DNA of 44,427 bases from an uncultured Oscillospiraceae bacterium (GTDB lineage: Bacteria; Bacillota; Clostridia; Oscillospirales; Oscillospiraceae): contig CAAERF010000106.1 of assembly GCA_900758315.1 (NCBI GenBank), positions 1-44,427 on the forward strand. Direction: 5' to 3'. Numbering within the stretch: position 1 is the first letter of the stretch; each line of letters starts with the position of its first letter. The notes below the pieces were generated by a model. That model did not search any database. It saw nothing but the letters and a program-made list of their open reading frames with translations, and was not told the DNA's origin. Shown here in pieces: positions 23,099 through 31,544 of this stretch. A program made the position numbers and the translations under genes.

Positions 23099-26000
23099 TT
23101 ACACCTGAATTTGCACATGACTGCCCTGCTCCGAGCCCTGGACCACTATTTTGCGCTCAATGGCCTCCTTCAATTCCGACACATGGGAGATAATTCCCAC
23201 CAACCGCTGTCCCGCCGCCAGCTGTTGTAGCACACGGATGGACTGTTCCAATGCCTCTTCGTCCAGCGAGCCGAAGCCCTCGTCAATAAACATGGCGTCC
23301 AGCTGAATGCCGCCGCTCTGACTTTGAACCACATCGGACAGTCCCAGCGCCAGAGCCAGGGACGCCTGGAATGCCTCACCGCCGGAGAGAGTTTTCACAC
23401 TCCGCCTTTTCCCGGTGTAGTGATCGATGACATCCAGCTCCAGCCCGGTTTTGCTGCGGTTATTTTCCGCCGTCTCCTGCTGGACCAGCTGAAAACGGCT
23501 GTCTGTCATCTGATACAGTCGGCGGTTAGCCCGAGCGATGATCTGACGGAAAAATGCCCCCTGGACGTAGCGCTCAAAGGTGATCTTCGCCCGTCCATTC
23601 AGCTCTCCATTGGCGGTATCGGACAGCTCCTTCAGCCGGAGATAGGACTGTTCTGTGTCACGCAGTGTTTTCACGCCGCTTTTACAGTGCTCTAAAACAG
23701 ACTGATTGGTCTGAAGCCGGCTGAACAGGAGGCGTTCCTGGTTGCCCAGCTCCTCCAACACCTGCCTCTTTTCCGCAAGCTGCGCATCCAATGGCTCGAG
23801 TTCCTGCCGGGTCATGCCGTCCAACTCCCGATCCAGCTGTTCCAGCACCTGCTTTTGCGCCTGTACCTGCCGGTGGTATGCTTCCAAGGTCTCCCGCTGT
23901 TGGGCCAGCCACGCCTCGTCCACGGTCTGTCCTTCGATCTGAAGGGCGGTTTGATATGCCTCTTTTTCCGAAAAGCCCGCCTCCGTCAGCGCCTGTTGGA
24001 ACCGTGTCCAGGCAATCACCTGCTGCCCTTGCAAATCCGGCAGTTCCTCTCTGCGGGCTTGCAGCACCGCCTGATTTTCCGCCATCTTCTTTTCCTGCTG
24101 TTCCAGATCCCCTCGGGCCTGTCGAGTGCCTTCTTTTTGCCGTTCCAGCTGCTCACTCAGGCGGGTTATTTCCCCCTCAGCCTCCTGGGCTGTGGCAAAT
24201 CTCAGGCCCTCTGCGGTCTGCTTGCGGACGGCAATCTTTGCCTGTTGTGCTCCGTGCAGGGTTTCCCGCTCCTGTTGCAGCAGGACCAGTTCGGCTTCCA
24301 GCACTTCCACCTGACTTTGGATTTCTTTCATCGCAGTGGCAACTTCGACTTTTTCCCGGCATTGCTCCGCCACAACTTGGCTCTGCTGTTCCAGTTGGAG
24401 CAACCGTTCACGTTGTTTTCGACAATACTCGTCCATTTCACATGCCTGACCGTCCAACAGCTGCTCCATCTCCCGTTGCAGACGGCTGCGCTCAGTTTTC
24501 AGCTGACCCCGCAGCTCGGACAGCTGATTGGCCAGCGCAACACAGATTTGATACTGCTCTTCCGCACGGTTTTGAAGGGCCTCGGTCTCCTCCTGGGACA
24601 GGCTCTCCCCGGCACTTTTTGCCGGCACAGGGTGCGCTCGGGAGCCGCACACCGGACAGGGTTGTCCTTCTTCCAGCTTCTGCGCCAGCAGGCCGGCCTG
24701 ATTCCGGAGAAATGCCGCCTGTGCATGGTCCGCCTCACTACGGGCAGCCTCCCAACGCGCCTGTTCCCCTTGGTACTGTTTTTCTGCTTGCTGGAGCAGC
24801 CATTCCTGTTGGTTGACCTTATCCTGGTCCACCAGCAGAGCTTCCCCTTTTTGCAGGGCGTTCTCCACCGCTTTTTGCTCGCCGGACAGCCGCTCCCGCT
24901 CCACTTCCACCGCGCTCAACTGATCCAGTTGGTGGTTCAGCACCTGAATCCGTTCTTTTTTATCTCGGATTTCACGTTGATATTCTTCTGTTTTTTCCGT
25001 CACCAATGCCAGCGACTGTTCCAGTTTGGCACAGTCCTTTTCCAGCTCCTCCAGGGCCGCATACCGCTCCAGTTCCCGGCTCAACTGTCGTTTTTCCTGC
25101 TCCCATTCCAGCGCCAACGGTTCCCGTTCCTTCCAGGTCCGGCACACCTGTTCCAGCTGTGCTCGCTCTGCCTCCCAGGCAATGGCATTTCCCTCCCGGC
25201 GGGCAATTTCCTTAGTCAGCGCTTGTACCGACTGTTCCAGCCGCTGCCACTCCGCCGCTGCCGGTCGAACCTGCCGCAGGGCACGGGCCGCCAGACTCCA
25301 CTGCGTCTCCAACTCCTGATACCGATTTTGTTCCTGTTCCAGCATCTCCAGCTTGTCCCGTTCTTTTTCCCGTTCCTCCAATCGCCGGTTAAGCATTTCA
25401 GCCCGCGTTCTCTGTTCCTGGAGTTCCAGCAATACTTTATCTTCCGCCTGCCGCTGATTCTGCACCACCTGTTGCTGGGCCGCATCCACCTCAATCCAGG
25501 CATTCAGCTGTACTAAGGCCTGCTGCAAATTGTCACCACCCTGCGGCAATGACTCTGCCGGCTCTTCCTCAGGACATTGGACGGTCTGAAGCAGTTGCTC
25601 CAATCCCTGCCGGAGTTTTGTCCGTTCCTCCCGCGCCGCAACGCACCGCTCCTTTATCTTCTCCTGAAAGGTGCGGTACAGGTCTGTGGAAAACAGATGG
25701 CGCAGAATTTCGCTCCGCTTTTCACTGTCCGCCTCCAGCAGGGCCCGGAACTCGCCCTGCGCAATCATAGCCACCTGCTTAAACTGGGATGCGGATAGCT
25801 GGAGCAGTTCCTCTATCGCCTCAGTCACCGGACGGTCTCCGGTGATCAGCAGGTCCTCCGGACCTTCCAGCGTTGCGTCTTTTTTCTGCTTTGTGAAGCC
25901 GTCGCCCCGCTTCCGTTTCCGCTGGTACTCCGGATTGCGCCGGACAGTATAAATCCGTCCCTGGTAGGAGAAGGTCAGCAGTACAAAGGTCGGCGTCTCC

Positions 26001-26215
26001 TGCGCCGCGAAATCGCTGCGCAGCATGGCGATTCCCCGGCTGGTGCCGCTGGTCTCGCCGTAGAGCGCAAAGACAATGGCGTCAAAAATCGTTGTCTTTC
26101 CCGCCCCGGTATCCCCTGTGATCAGGTACAGGCCGTTTTGAATGCGGGAAAAGTCGACAACCTCTTCCCCCGCATAGGGACCAAATGCGGACAGGATCAA
26201 TCGAATGGGTTTCAC
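23099..26215 (-). CDS. sbcC: Exonuclease SbcC (Rad50-like SMC ATPase)
   Basis: A 1038-residue protein. The N-terminal ATPase lobe opens MKPIRLILSAFGPYAGEE with Walker A GDTGAGKTTIFDAI. Two long coiled coils (about 180-500 and 545-870) flank a zinc hook CPVC at residues 520-523. The C-terminal lobe has signature TLSGGEAFQASLALALGLSDVV and Walker B LDAMFIDEGFGSLDEE. With SbcD it forms the Mre11-Rad50-type nuclease that opens hairpins and protein-blocked DNA ends. Its ATG overlaps the sbcD stop (ATGA at 26212-26215). Confidence 0.97.
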   Translation of the reverse strand: MKPIRLILSAFGPYAGEEVVDFSRIQNGLYLITGDTGAGKTTIFDAIVFALYGETSGTSRGIAMLRSDFAAQETPTFVLLTFSYQGRIYTVRRNPEYQRKRKRGDGFTKQKKDATLEGPEDLLITGDRPVTEAIEELLQLSASQFKQVAMIAQGEFRALLEADSEKRSEILRHLFSTDLYRTFQEKIKERCVAAREERTKLRQGLEQLLQTVQCPEEEPAESLPQGGDNLQQALVQLNAWIEVDAAQQQVVQNQRQAEDKVLLELQEQRTRAEMLNRRLEEREKERDKLEMLEQEQNRYQELETQWSLAARALRQVRPAAAEWQRLEQSVQALTKEIARREGNAIAWEAERAQLEQVCRTWKEREPLALEWEQEKRQLSRELERYAALEELEKDCAKLEQSLALVTEKTEEYQREIRDKKERIQVLNHQLDQLSAVEVERERLSGEQKAVENALQKGEALLVDQDKVNQQEWLLQQAEKQYQGEQARWEAARSEADHAQAAFLRNQAGLLAQKLEEGQPCPVCGSRAHPVPAKSAGESLSQEETEALQNRAEEQYQICVALANQLSELRGQLKTERSRLQREMEQLLDGQACEMDEYCRKQRERLLQLEQQSQVVAEQCREKVEVATAMKEIQSQVEVLEAELVLLQQERETLHGAQQAKIAVRKQTAEGLRFATAQEAEGEITRLSEQLERQKEGTRQARGDLEQQEKKMAENQAVLQARREELPDLQGQQVIAWTRFQQALTEAGFSEKEAYQTALQIEGQTVDEAWLAQQRETLEAYHRQVQAQKQVLEQLDRELDGMTRQELEPLDAQLAEKRQVLEELGNQERLLFSRLQTNQSVLEHCKSGVKTLRDTEQSYLRLKELSDTANGELNGRAKITFERYVQGAFFRQIIARANRRLYQMTDSRFQLVQQETAENNRSKTGLELDVIDHYTGKRRSVKTLSGGEAFQASLALALGLSDVVQSQSGGIQLDAMFIDEGFGSLDEEALEQSIRVLQQLAAGQRLVGIISHVSELKEAIERKIVVQGSEQGSHVQIQV

Positions 26216-27360
26216 AGCATCTCACCTCCCTCAGCGTCCAGCGTCTCCCCTACCAGTGCCTTGCTCTGCTCGTCCAGCTCTCTGCCATTCTGCCGCTGGT
26301 AGAACTCCGCAAATAATTCTTCCAAAGAGGGCATTTTCTCTTCCGTGTCTGTACGGAGCCGCAGTTCCTCCTGTCGAGTACGGCTGTTGTCAAAATCCAG
26401 CTTCATCAGGTTGGGATACACGGCCCGCAGTCTGGTCTGGGCATTTTCTGGCTCCAGCTCATCGGTCAGCGTCACGTGGAGATAGTCCTCAGGGTCTCCC
26501 TGTGCCACAATCTCCCCTTTCAGCAGGGCCTCCAATGGGCCCTGGATTTCCCGCAACGGGTGCAGCGGCTCCAGCGGAATCCGGGACAGCGTGATTTGCT
26601 TCCCGTCCTCTACCTGAACCACGGTGATTCCCTTCCGGTGATGCAGCTCCGAAAAGCTGTACTGGAGTGGGGATCCGGCGTAATGGCAATGCTCTCCTAC
26701 CGACTGAGGACCGTGCAAATGGCCCAGGGCCACGTAGTCAAATCCGGCAAAGACTGCGCTGTCCACATTATCCACCCCACCTACGCTGATCGCCTCAGAA
26801 TCAGAGCGCTCTGGCTCTCTGCCTCCCTGGGTGACAAACTGATGCGCTACCAGCAGGTTACACCTATTCGGTTGCAGCTTTTGATGGGCCAGCACAACCC
26901 GGACCGCATCATCGTAGCTATGCACTTCCTCCTCCGGAAAGAGCGCTGCCACCTCCGCCGGACGAAGAAAGGGCAGCAGCCATACCACTGCTGTCACGCC
27001 GTCTCGATGAAAGGGTACATGGAGCAGTTCTTCCTGTACCGTTCCGGCCAGATAGACTCCATTCCGCCGCAATAACTGTCCGGCAAAGCTCAGGCGTACG
27101 CCGGAATCATGGTTGCCCGCCACCGCCAGACAGGGCAAATTCAAGGCTGCCAGCTCCGTGAGAAACCAGTCAAGCAGGGCCACCGCCTCGCCCGCTGGCA
27201 CCGGCCGGTCATAGATGTCACCGGCCAACAGCAGGGCCTCCGGACGCTCCCGCTCTGCTGCCGCAAGAACTTGCTCCAGCACATGGCGCTGGTCTCTCAG
27301 CATGGAAAAACCATTGACATTCTTTCCGATGTGCAGGTCTGCCAGATGAAAAAACTTCAC
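26212..27360 (-). CDS. sbcD: Exonuclease SbcD (Mre11-like)
   Basis: About 382 residues with all calcineurin-like phosphoesterase motifs: DLHIG (near residue 8), GDIYDR, GNHD, VAHQF and ALGHLHG, followed by the SbcD C-terminal capping domain. It gives the nuclease activity of the SbcCD complex. GTG at 27360 is chosen because the protein then begins (M)KFFHLADLHIGK, the invariant family start; an in-frame TTG at 27396 would add 12 residues overlapping the upstream terminator hairpin. It is the first gene of the sbcD-sbcC-NUDIX operon. Confidence 0.96.
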   Translation of the reverse strand: MKFFHLADLHIGKNVNGFSMLRDQRHVLEQVLAAAERERPEALLLAGDIYDRPVPAGEAVALLDWFLTELAALNLPCLAVAGNHDSGVRLSFAGQLLRRNGVYLAGTVQEELLHVPFHRDGVTAVVWLLPFLRPAEVAALFPEEEVHSYDDAVRVVLAHQKLQPNRCNLLVAHQFVTQGGREPERSDSEAISVGGVDNVDSAVFAGFDYVALGHLHGPQSVGEHCHYAGSPLQYSFSELHHRKGITVVQVEDGKQITLSRIPLEPLHPLREIQGPLEALLKGEIVAQGDPEDYLHVTLTDELEPENAQTRLRAVYPNLMKLDFDNSRTRQEELRLRTDTEEKMPSLEELFAEFYQRQNGRELDEQSKALVGETLDAEGGEML

Positions 27361-27399
27361 GCTGCTCTTCGCTTCCTTTCCCCGCAAGTGATACAAGAA

Positions 27400-27422
27400 C
27401 CCCCACCCGATTGGGGTGGGGG
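27400..27422 (-). terminator. G/C-rich hairpin after the cupin gene
   Basis: CCCCCACCC pairs with GGGTGGGGG around a 5-nt loop, 17 nt after the cupin stop on the minus strand. The trailing T tract is short (TTCTTGT), so it may terminate only partly and let transcription reach sbcD. Confidence 0.6.
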
Positions 27423-27439
27423 CTGGGTCGGCACCATTG

Positions 27440-27787
27440 TTATTTGGGGAAGATCACCGCCAGCATCTGTGCTTCCTGGTCCGTGCGGTTTTCCGCACTG
27501 TGCACATTACCGTCTGCGGTGAAAACAGCATCTCCGGCTTTCAGCTGTACCTCTGTCCCATTATCGTCGACAGTCAGCTCTCCTGACAGCACATAGTACA
27601 CTTCCGCATCGGTTATATGGCTGTGCAGACCGATGGAGTCCCCAGGCTGTAACGTAACGACATTAAAGCAGTTGGCGCGTCCGCCCAACTCCTCCGGTGT
27701 AAACACCTTACACAGATCCAGGGTACCTTTGCCGCCCCAGATCCCCTGTTTCCACTCATGTTCCATTTCCGCTTTTCTCTTTAACAT
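27440..27787 (-). CDS. Small single-domain cupin protein
   Basis: A 115-residue beta-barrel protein with cupin motif 1 G-D-S-I-G-L-H-S-H-x6-E-V-Y-Y-V-L-x-G (about 48-69) and motif 2 GDAVFTADGNVHSAEN (about 83-98). The metal ligands are two histidines and a glutamate in motif 1 and a histidine in motif 2. Small stand-alone cupins include isomerases, dioxygenases and sugar-binding proteins, so a specific function cannot be assigned. SD GAGGAGG and a clear promoter show it is an independent unit. Confidence 0.9.
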   Translation of the reverse strand: MLKRKAEMEHEWKQGIWGGKGTLDLCKVFTPEELGGRANCFNVVTLQPGDSIGLHSHITDAEVYYVLSGELTVDDNGTEVQLKAGDAVFTADGNVHSAENRTDQEAQMLAVIFPK

Positions 27788-27831
27788 GATTGCAGCCTCC
27801 TCGTATATTTCACAGCTTTTCCAGTATCTCT

Positions 27832-27860
27832 ATCATAAAGAACTCGGCCAGGCCTGTCAA
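27832..27860 (-). promoter_or_regulatory. Promoter of the cupin gene
   Basis: On the minus strand: TTGACA (27855-27860), 17 nt, TATGAT (27832-27837), about 45 nt before the ATG. Confidence 0.8.
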
Positions 27861-27967
27861 GAAAATGGAAGGTTCTGAACTGCGTCCCAGCGAAAAGATG
27901 CTTCTGGTTTCCACTTATCTGTCCATCTATGGAGCAGAGTAGAATGACCCCAATCGCTCTCTCTTTC

Positions 27968-28005
27968 ATAAAAACGGACGATCCGCTTCCTGCCGATCGT
28001 CCGTT
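27968..28005 (-). terminator. Terminator of ftsZ and the dcw cluster
   Basis: 13-bp arms AAAACGGACGATC / GATCGTCCGTTTT around an 11-nt loop, with an A run on the plus strand giving a T run on the minus strand, 42 nt after the ftsZ stop. Confidence 0.88.
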
Positions 28006-28047
28006 TTCGGTTATCTCACACTGTCAGCCAGCACACATGCGCGGTGT

Positions 28048-29238
28048 TCACTTTCTTCTGTTGAACATCTCAATCAGCTCGTCAAAGGGATCCTGCTCCG
28101 CTTCCTTCGGCGCCTCCCGCCTCCTGGGTGCTTCGCTGACGGGTTCAAAGTGCAGTTCCTGCGCCTCCGGTTCTGCCGCAGCTGCCGGTGCAGTCTCTAC
28201 AGCCACCGGTTCCTCTGCCGGTTCCTTTTGCGCCACTCTGTTGCTGATCTGGGAGAAGGACGGCGTGTCCTTCTCGCTGTCCGCATCCTCAAAGCCGGTA
28301 GCGATCACCGTCACGCGGATTTCGTCCTCCAGCTCCTCATCAAAGGCCGCGCCAAAGATGATATTTGCATCCGGATGAGCTGCCTGCTGCACCAGTGTCG
28401 CAGCAGTCTCAACTTCCTCCAAACCGATGTCCATGGAGCCGGTCACATTGACCAGCACGCCCTTGGCGCCATTGATGGAGGTCTCCAGCAGCGGCGAGGA
28501 AACTGCCATCTTGGCCGCCTCCTTGGCCTTTCCCTCACCAGCGGCACGGCCCACGCCCATATGGGCCAGACCTGCGTCCTTCATGACCGAGGTCACGTCG
28601 GCGAAGTCCAGGTTGATAAAGCCGACGTTTTTAATCAGGTCGGAGATGGACTCCACCGCCTGACGCAGCACGTCGTCGGCAATTTCAAAGGCGTTGGCAA
28701 AGGTGATCTTCTGATCGGTGGCCAGCTTCAGACGCTCGTTGGGGATGATCACCAGGGAGTCCACCTTGTTCTTCAGCTCTAGGATTCCATCCTCAGCCTG
28801 CTGCATCCGACGCTTCCCCTCGAACGCGAAGGGCTTGGTCACCACGCCCACGGTGAGGATGCCCAGTTCCCGGGCCACATCCGCCACAATGGGGCTGCCG
28901 CCGGTACCGGTGCCGCCGCCCATGCCGCAGGTCACAAAGACCATGTCGGTGTTTTCCAGAGCCTTGGCCAGCTGGCTGCGGTTCTCCTCCGCCGCCTTTC
29001 TGCCCACATCCGGATTTGCGCCGGCGCCCTTGCCATGGGTCAGCTTTTCGCCGATCTGAATCTTAAAGGTTGCGTTGGAGGCGTCCAGCGCCTGCTTGTC
29101 CGTATTCACAGCCACGAAATCCACGCTCTTTGTGCCGGAGCGCACCATCCGATTGACTACATTATTGCCGCCGCCGCCGACGCCGACAACTTTAATATTC
29201 ACCACATTGTTGGGCGCTGTTTCGAATCCAAAGGCCAT
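28048..29238 (-). CDS. ftsZ: Cell division protein FtsZ
   Basis: A 396-residue tubulin-like GTPase that forms the division ring. It has the nucleotide-binding GVGGGGNNVVNRM (about 19-31), tubulin signature GGGTGTG at 107-113, the NxDFADV T7 loop region and a long Ala/Glu/Pro-rich C-terminal linker (about 320-375) ending in a basic tail DPFDELIEMFNRRK that normally binds FtsA/SepF. The signature is followed by GSP, where most bacteria have AAP or SAP. SD GGGGGAAAG precedes the ATG. A dedicated promoter lies in the 145-nt gap after ftsQ. ftsA is not adjacent. Confidence 0.97.
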   Translation of the reverse strand: MAFGFETAPNNVVNIKVVGVGGGGNNVVNRMVRSGTKSVDFVAVNTDKQALDASNATFKIQIGEKLTHGKGAGANPDVGRKAAEENRSQLAKALENTDMVFVTCGMGGGTGTGGSPIVADVARELGILTVGVVTKPFAFEGKRRMQQAEDGILELKNKVDSLVIIPNERLKLATDQKITFANAFEIADDVLRQAVESISDLIKNVGFINLDFADVTSVMKDAGLAHMGVGRAAGEGKAKEAAKMAVSSPLLETSINGAKGVLVNVTGSMDIGLEEVETAATLVQQAAHPDANIIFGAAFDEELEDEIRVTVIATGFEDADSEKDTPSFSQISNRVAQKEPAEEPVAVETAPAAAAEPEAQELHFEPVSEAPRRREAPKEAEQDPFDELIEMFNRRK

Positions 29239-29301
29239 AATCTTTCCCCCTATATTTTCTTCGCTGTGCGAAGCTGCAAATCAAAATAGATGTACTCTAT
29301 T

Positions 29302-29330
29302 ATTGTAAACTGAAACCTGGAACAGGTCAA
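29302..29330 (-). promoter_or_regulatory. ftsZ: ftsZ promoter with a short dyad at the -35
   Basis: On the minus strand: TTGACC (29325-29330), 17 nt, TACAAT (29302-29307). The inverted repeat ACCTG-GAA-CAGGT (29315-29327) overlaps the -35 and spacer. A small hairpin CTTCGC-TGT-GCGAAG (29259-29273) lies in the leader. Confidence 0.7.
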
Positions 29331-29383
29331 TACTTTCCACGGCATTTCCCTGCCAATTTCACCGCAACTTCCGCTTTCCGTAC

Positions 29384-30166
29384 TCACTTGCTGTTCTTGG
29401 TCAGATGTGGATGTCCGTCCTCATATGTCATATCCAGAGTACCCTTGTCGTCCTTTGACCAATTGACGTCCACGTACTCTTTCAACACTGCCTCGAGCAT
29501 TTTTACCTGGTAGTCGTAGTCAGCGTCAGTGAGCATTTTCACCTTCAGCTGGCCGTTATAATCCATCACCAGCTGGGCCTTATCGCTGCACTTGATACTG
29601 CGCACCTTCTCCAGCAGCTCCCGGCCCCGCATAGCGGTCAGCAACTCAATCAGGCTCCTGCGCATGAGGCGGTAGTCTGCCTCCACATCGATGATATCGC
29701 CGCTCTTGGGCGACAACAGAGGCAGGCCGGTGATCTCGATAAAGTCTCCGGCATTCTCCACTTCCTCCAGTAGCTTTCCCTCGGCATTGATGAGCCACCA
29801 GCTGTTCTCCGTCTTGATCGCAGCCACCGCATCGGTCTCCACCACCGTGATAATGATGGTGTCAGGCAGCTTGCGCCGGATATTGACCGAGTGCACATAG
29901 GACAGACGAGAGAGCACTTTCCCCGCCGCATCCGTTTTTTTCACCAGGCACAGGTTATCTCCTGTGCTGATGCCGGACGCCTCCACGATTTCCTCTGTGG
30001 TATACCGGTGATTTCCCTCTATCTGGAACTGATTCACCTTAAAGAAGACAATACAGCCCGCCACGACTACTGCGGTGATCAAAATCACGGACAAAAAAAC
30101 GTATAGCCCAAGAAAGCGGCCCGCCCGCCGACTGGGGCGGCGCCTGCTCTTGCGTGGTTTCGCCAA
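29384..30166 (-). CDS. ftsQ: Cell division protein FtsQ/DivIB
   Basis: About 260 residues: a basic cytoplasmic N terminus (KPRKSRRRPSRR), one membrane helix (about 19-42), a POTRA domain starting VNQFQIEGNHRYTTEEIVEASGI, and a C-terminal FtsQ domain. It scaffolds the FtsL/FtsB/FtsW/FtsI complex. GAGGAG lies directly against an ATG at 30175 but 9 nt before an in-frame TTG at 30166, so the TTG is the likelier start. It lies 26 nt after murA and 145 nt before ftsZ. Confidence 0.92.
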   Translation of the reverse strand: MAKPRKSRRRPSRRAGRFLGLYVFLSVILITAVVVAGCIVFFKVNQFQIEGNHRYTTEEIVEASGISTGDNLCLVKKTDAAGKVLSRLSYVHSVNIRRKLPDTIIITVVETDAVAAIKTENSWWLINAEGKLLEEVENAGDFIEITGLPLLSPKSGDIIDVEADYRLMRRSLIELLTAMRGRELLEKVRSIKCSDKAQLVMDYNGQLKVKMLTDADYDYQVKMLEAVLKEYVDVNWSKDDKGTLDMTYEDGHPHLTKNSK

Positions 30167-30192
30167 TCGTACCATCTCCTCTGTTTTTCTAT

Positions 30193-31458
30193 CTAGTCCC
30201 CAGCGTCTCTGCGGCAGATGTTTGCACCCAACTGCCTGAGATCCTGGGCCAATCTGCTGTATCCCCGGTCAATATGGCTCAGACCGTTGATTTCACTGGT
30301 CCCCTCTGCGCCCAGCGCCGCCACCACAAGGGCCGCTCCGCCACGCAGATCCGGTGCGTGGACCATGGCTCCCTGGAGCCGCTCTACCCCGCATACCACT
30401 GCGACTCTGCCCTCTACGCGGACATCTGCTCCCATTCGGAGCAACTCTCCACAGTGGCGGAAGCGGTTTTCAAAAATCGTCTCCACAAAGACGCTGGTAC
30501 CCTCCGCCGTGCACAGAGCGGCCAGTACCGGCGGCTGAGCGTCGGTGGGAAAGCCCGGATAAGGCGCCGTGCGAATGGGACGCACCGCCTTTCTGCGTTC
30601 GGGACAGGTCATCTGAATCCGGTCCGACCAGGTGTGAATCTCACACCCCGCCATCCGGTACACCTCCAGCACCGGCAGCAGATAGCGCCTATCTACGCCA
30701 GTCAGTTCCACCTCACCGCCTGCCGCCGCGGCCGCGGAGAGATAGGTTGCCGCCACAATCCGGTCGGCGATGATGGTGTGCTCTGCCTCATGAAGCGGGC
30801 GTCCGCCCCGGATCACCACGGTGGAGCTGCCCGCGCCGGTTATATCCGCACCGGCGGCCCGCAAGAACTGCTGTAAGTCCACAATTTCCGGCTCCCGGGC
30901 CGCATTGGAGATCACGGTAGTGCCCTCTGCCCGGCAGGCCGCCAGCATGATGTTTTCTGTGGCGCCGACACTGGCAATGGACAGCACAATTTCCCGGCCC
31001 TGCAGTGCTCCCTGGCAGCGACAGTTCAGACTGCCACCCTGGCCGTCTATGGACGCCCCCATCTCCCGCAAGGCGGCCAGATGCAGGTCGATGGGCCTGG
31101 GCCCCAGCTCACAGCCGCCGGGCATGGACAGCTCTGCACAGCCCATCCGGCCCAGAACGGCGCCCAAAAACACCACTGACGACCGCATTTCTCGCATCAG
31201 CCGGTCCGGTATATCACACCGGTTCATGGGGCCGGAGTCCACGGTAATATCCTCTCCATCCTGCCGGACAACACAGCCCAGGTGACGCAGAATGGCAATG
31301 GAGGCATCCACGTCGGTGAGCTGGGGACAATTATGTATCACACTGATTCCACCGGAGAGAATGGTCGCGGCCAGAATAGGGAGCACGCTGTTTTTCGCCC
31401 CCTGTACCGCCACGGAGCCGGATAGTTTACTGCCACCTTCAATCAGAAAAGCACTCAA
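30193..31458 (-). CDS. murA: UDP-N-acetylglucosamine 1-carboxyvinyltransferase (MurA)
   Basis: About 421 residues of EPSP-synthase fold. It transfers enolpyruvate from PEP to UDP-GlcNAc, the first committed peptidoglycan step. The active-site cysteine is in GGCELGPRPIDLH and the catalytic lysine in QGAKNS. The in-frame ATG at 31488 has no SD, whereas TTG at 31458 has GGAGG 8 nt upstream. With the TTG start the cysteine becomes residue 116, matching Cys115 of E. coli MurA. Cysteine at this site predicts fosfomycin sensitivity of the enzyme. Its place between murG and ftsQ is unusual relative to Bacillus but seen in clostridial dcw clusters. Confidence 0.95.
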   Translation of the reverse strand: MSAFLIEGGSKLSGSVAVQGAKNSVLPILAATILSGGISVIHNCPQLTDVDASIAILRHLGCVVRQDGEDITVDSGPMNRCDIPDRLMREMRSSVVFLGAVLGRMGCAELSMPGGCELGPRPIDLHLAALREMGASIDGQGGSLNCRCQGALQGREIVLSIASVGATENIMLAACRAEGTTVISNAAREPEIVDLQQFLRAAGADITGAGSSTVVIRGGRPLHEAEHTIIADRIVAATYLSAAAAAGGEVELTGVDRRYLLPVLEVYRMAGCEIHTWSDRIQMTCPERRKAVRPIRTAPYPGFPTDAQPPVLAALCTAEGTSVFVETIFENRFRHCGELLRMGADVRVEGRVAVVCGVERLQGAMVHAPDLRGGAALVVAALGAEGTSEINGLSHIDRGYSRLAQDLRQLGANICRRDAGD

Positions 31459-31544
31459 TCTTGATTCCTCCGCTTCGGTCAATTTCATCAGCCCATCTTA
31501 TGCGGAGGGTTATGTTTGCGTGTAAAACTTCGATTTTCCCGCTT

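Noticed and set aside
23855..25516. Long Leu/Phe-rich frame antisense to the sbcC coiled coil
   Set aside because: Gln/Glu-rich coiled-coil codons read as Leu/Phe on the other strand; not a membrane protein gene.
27781..27969. 62-codon minus-strand frame upstream of the cupin
   Set aside because: It runs across the cupin promoter and overlaps the cupin start, and has no family resemblance.
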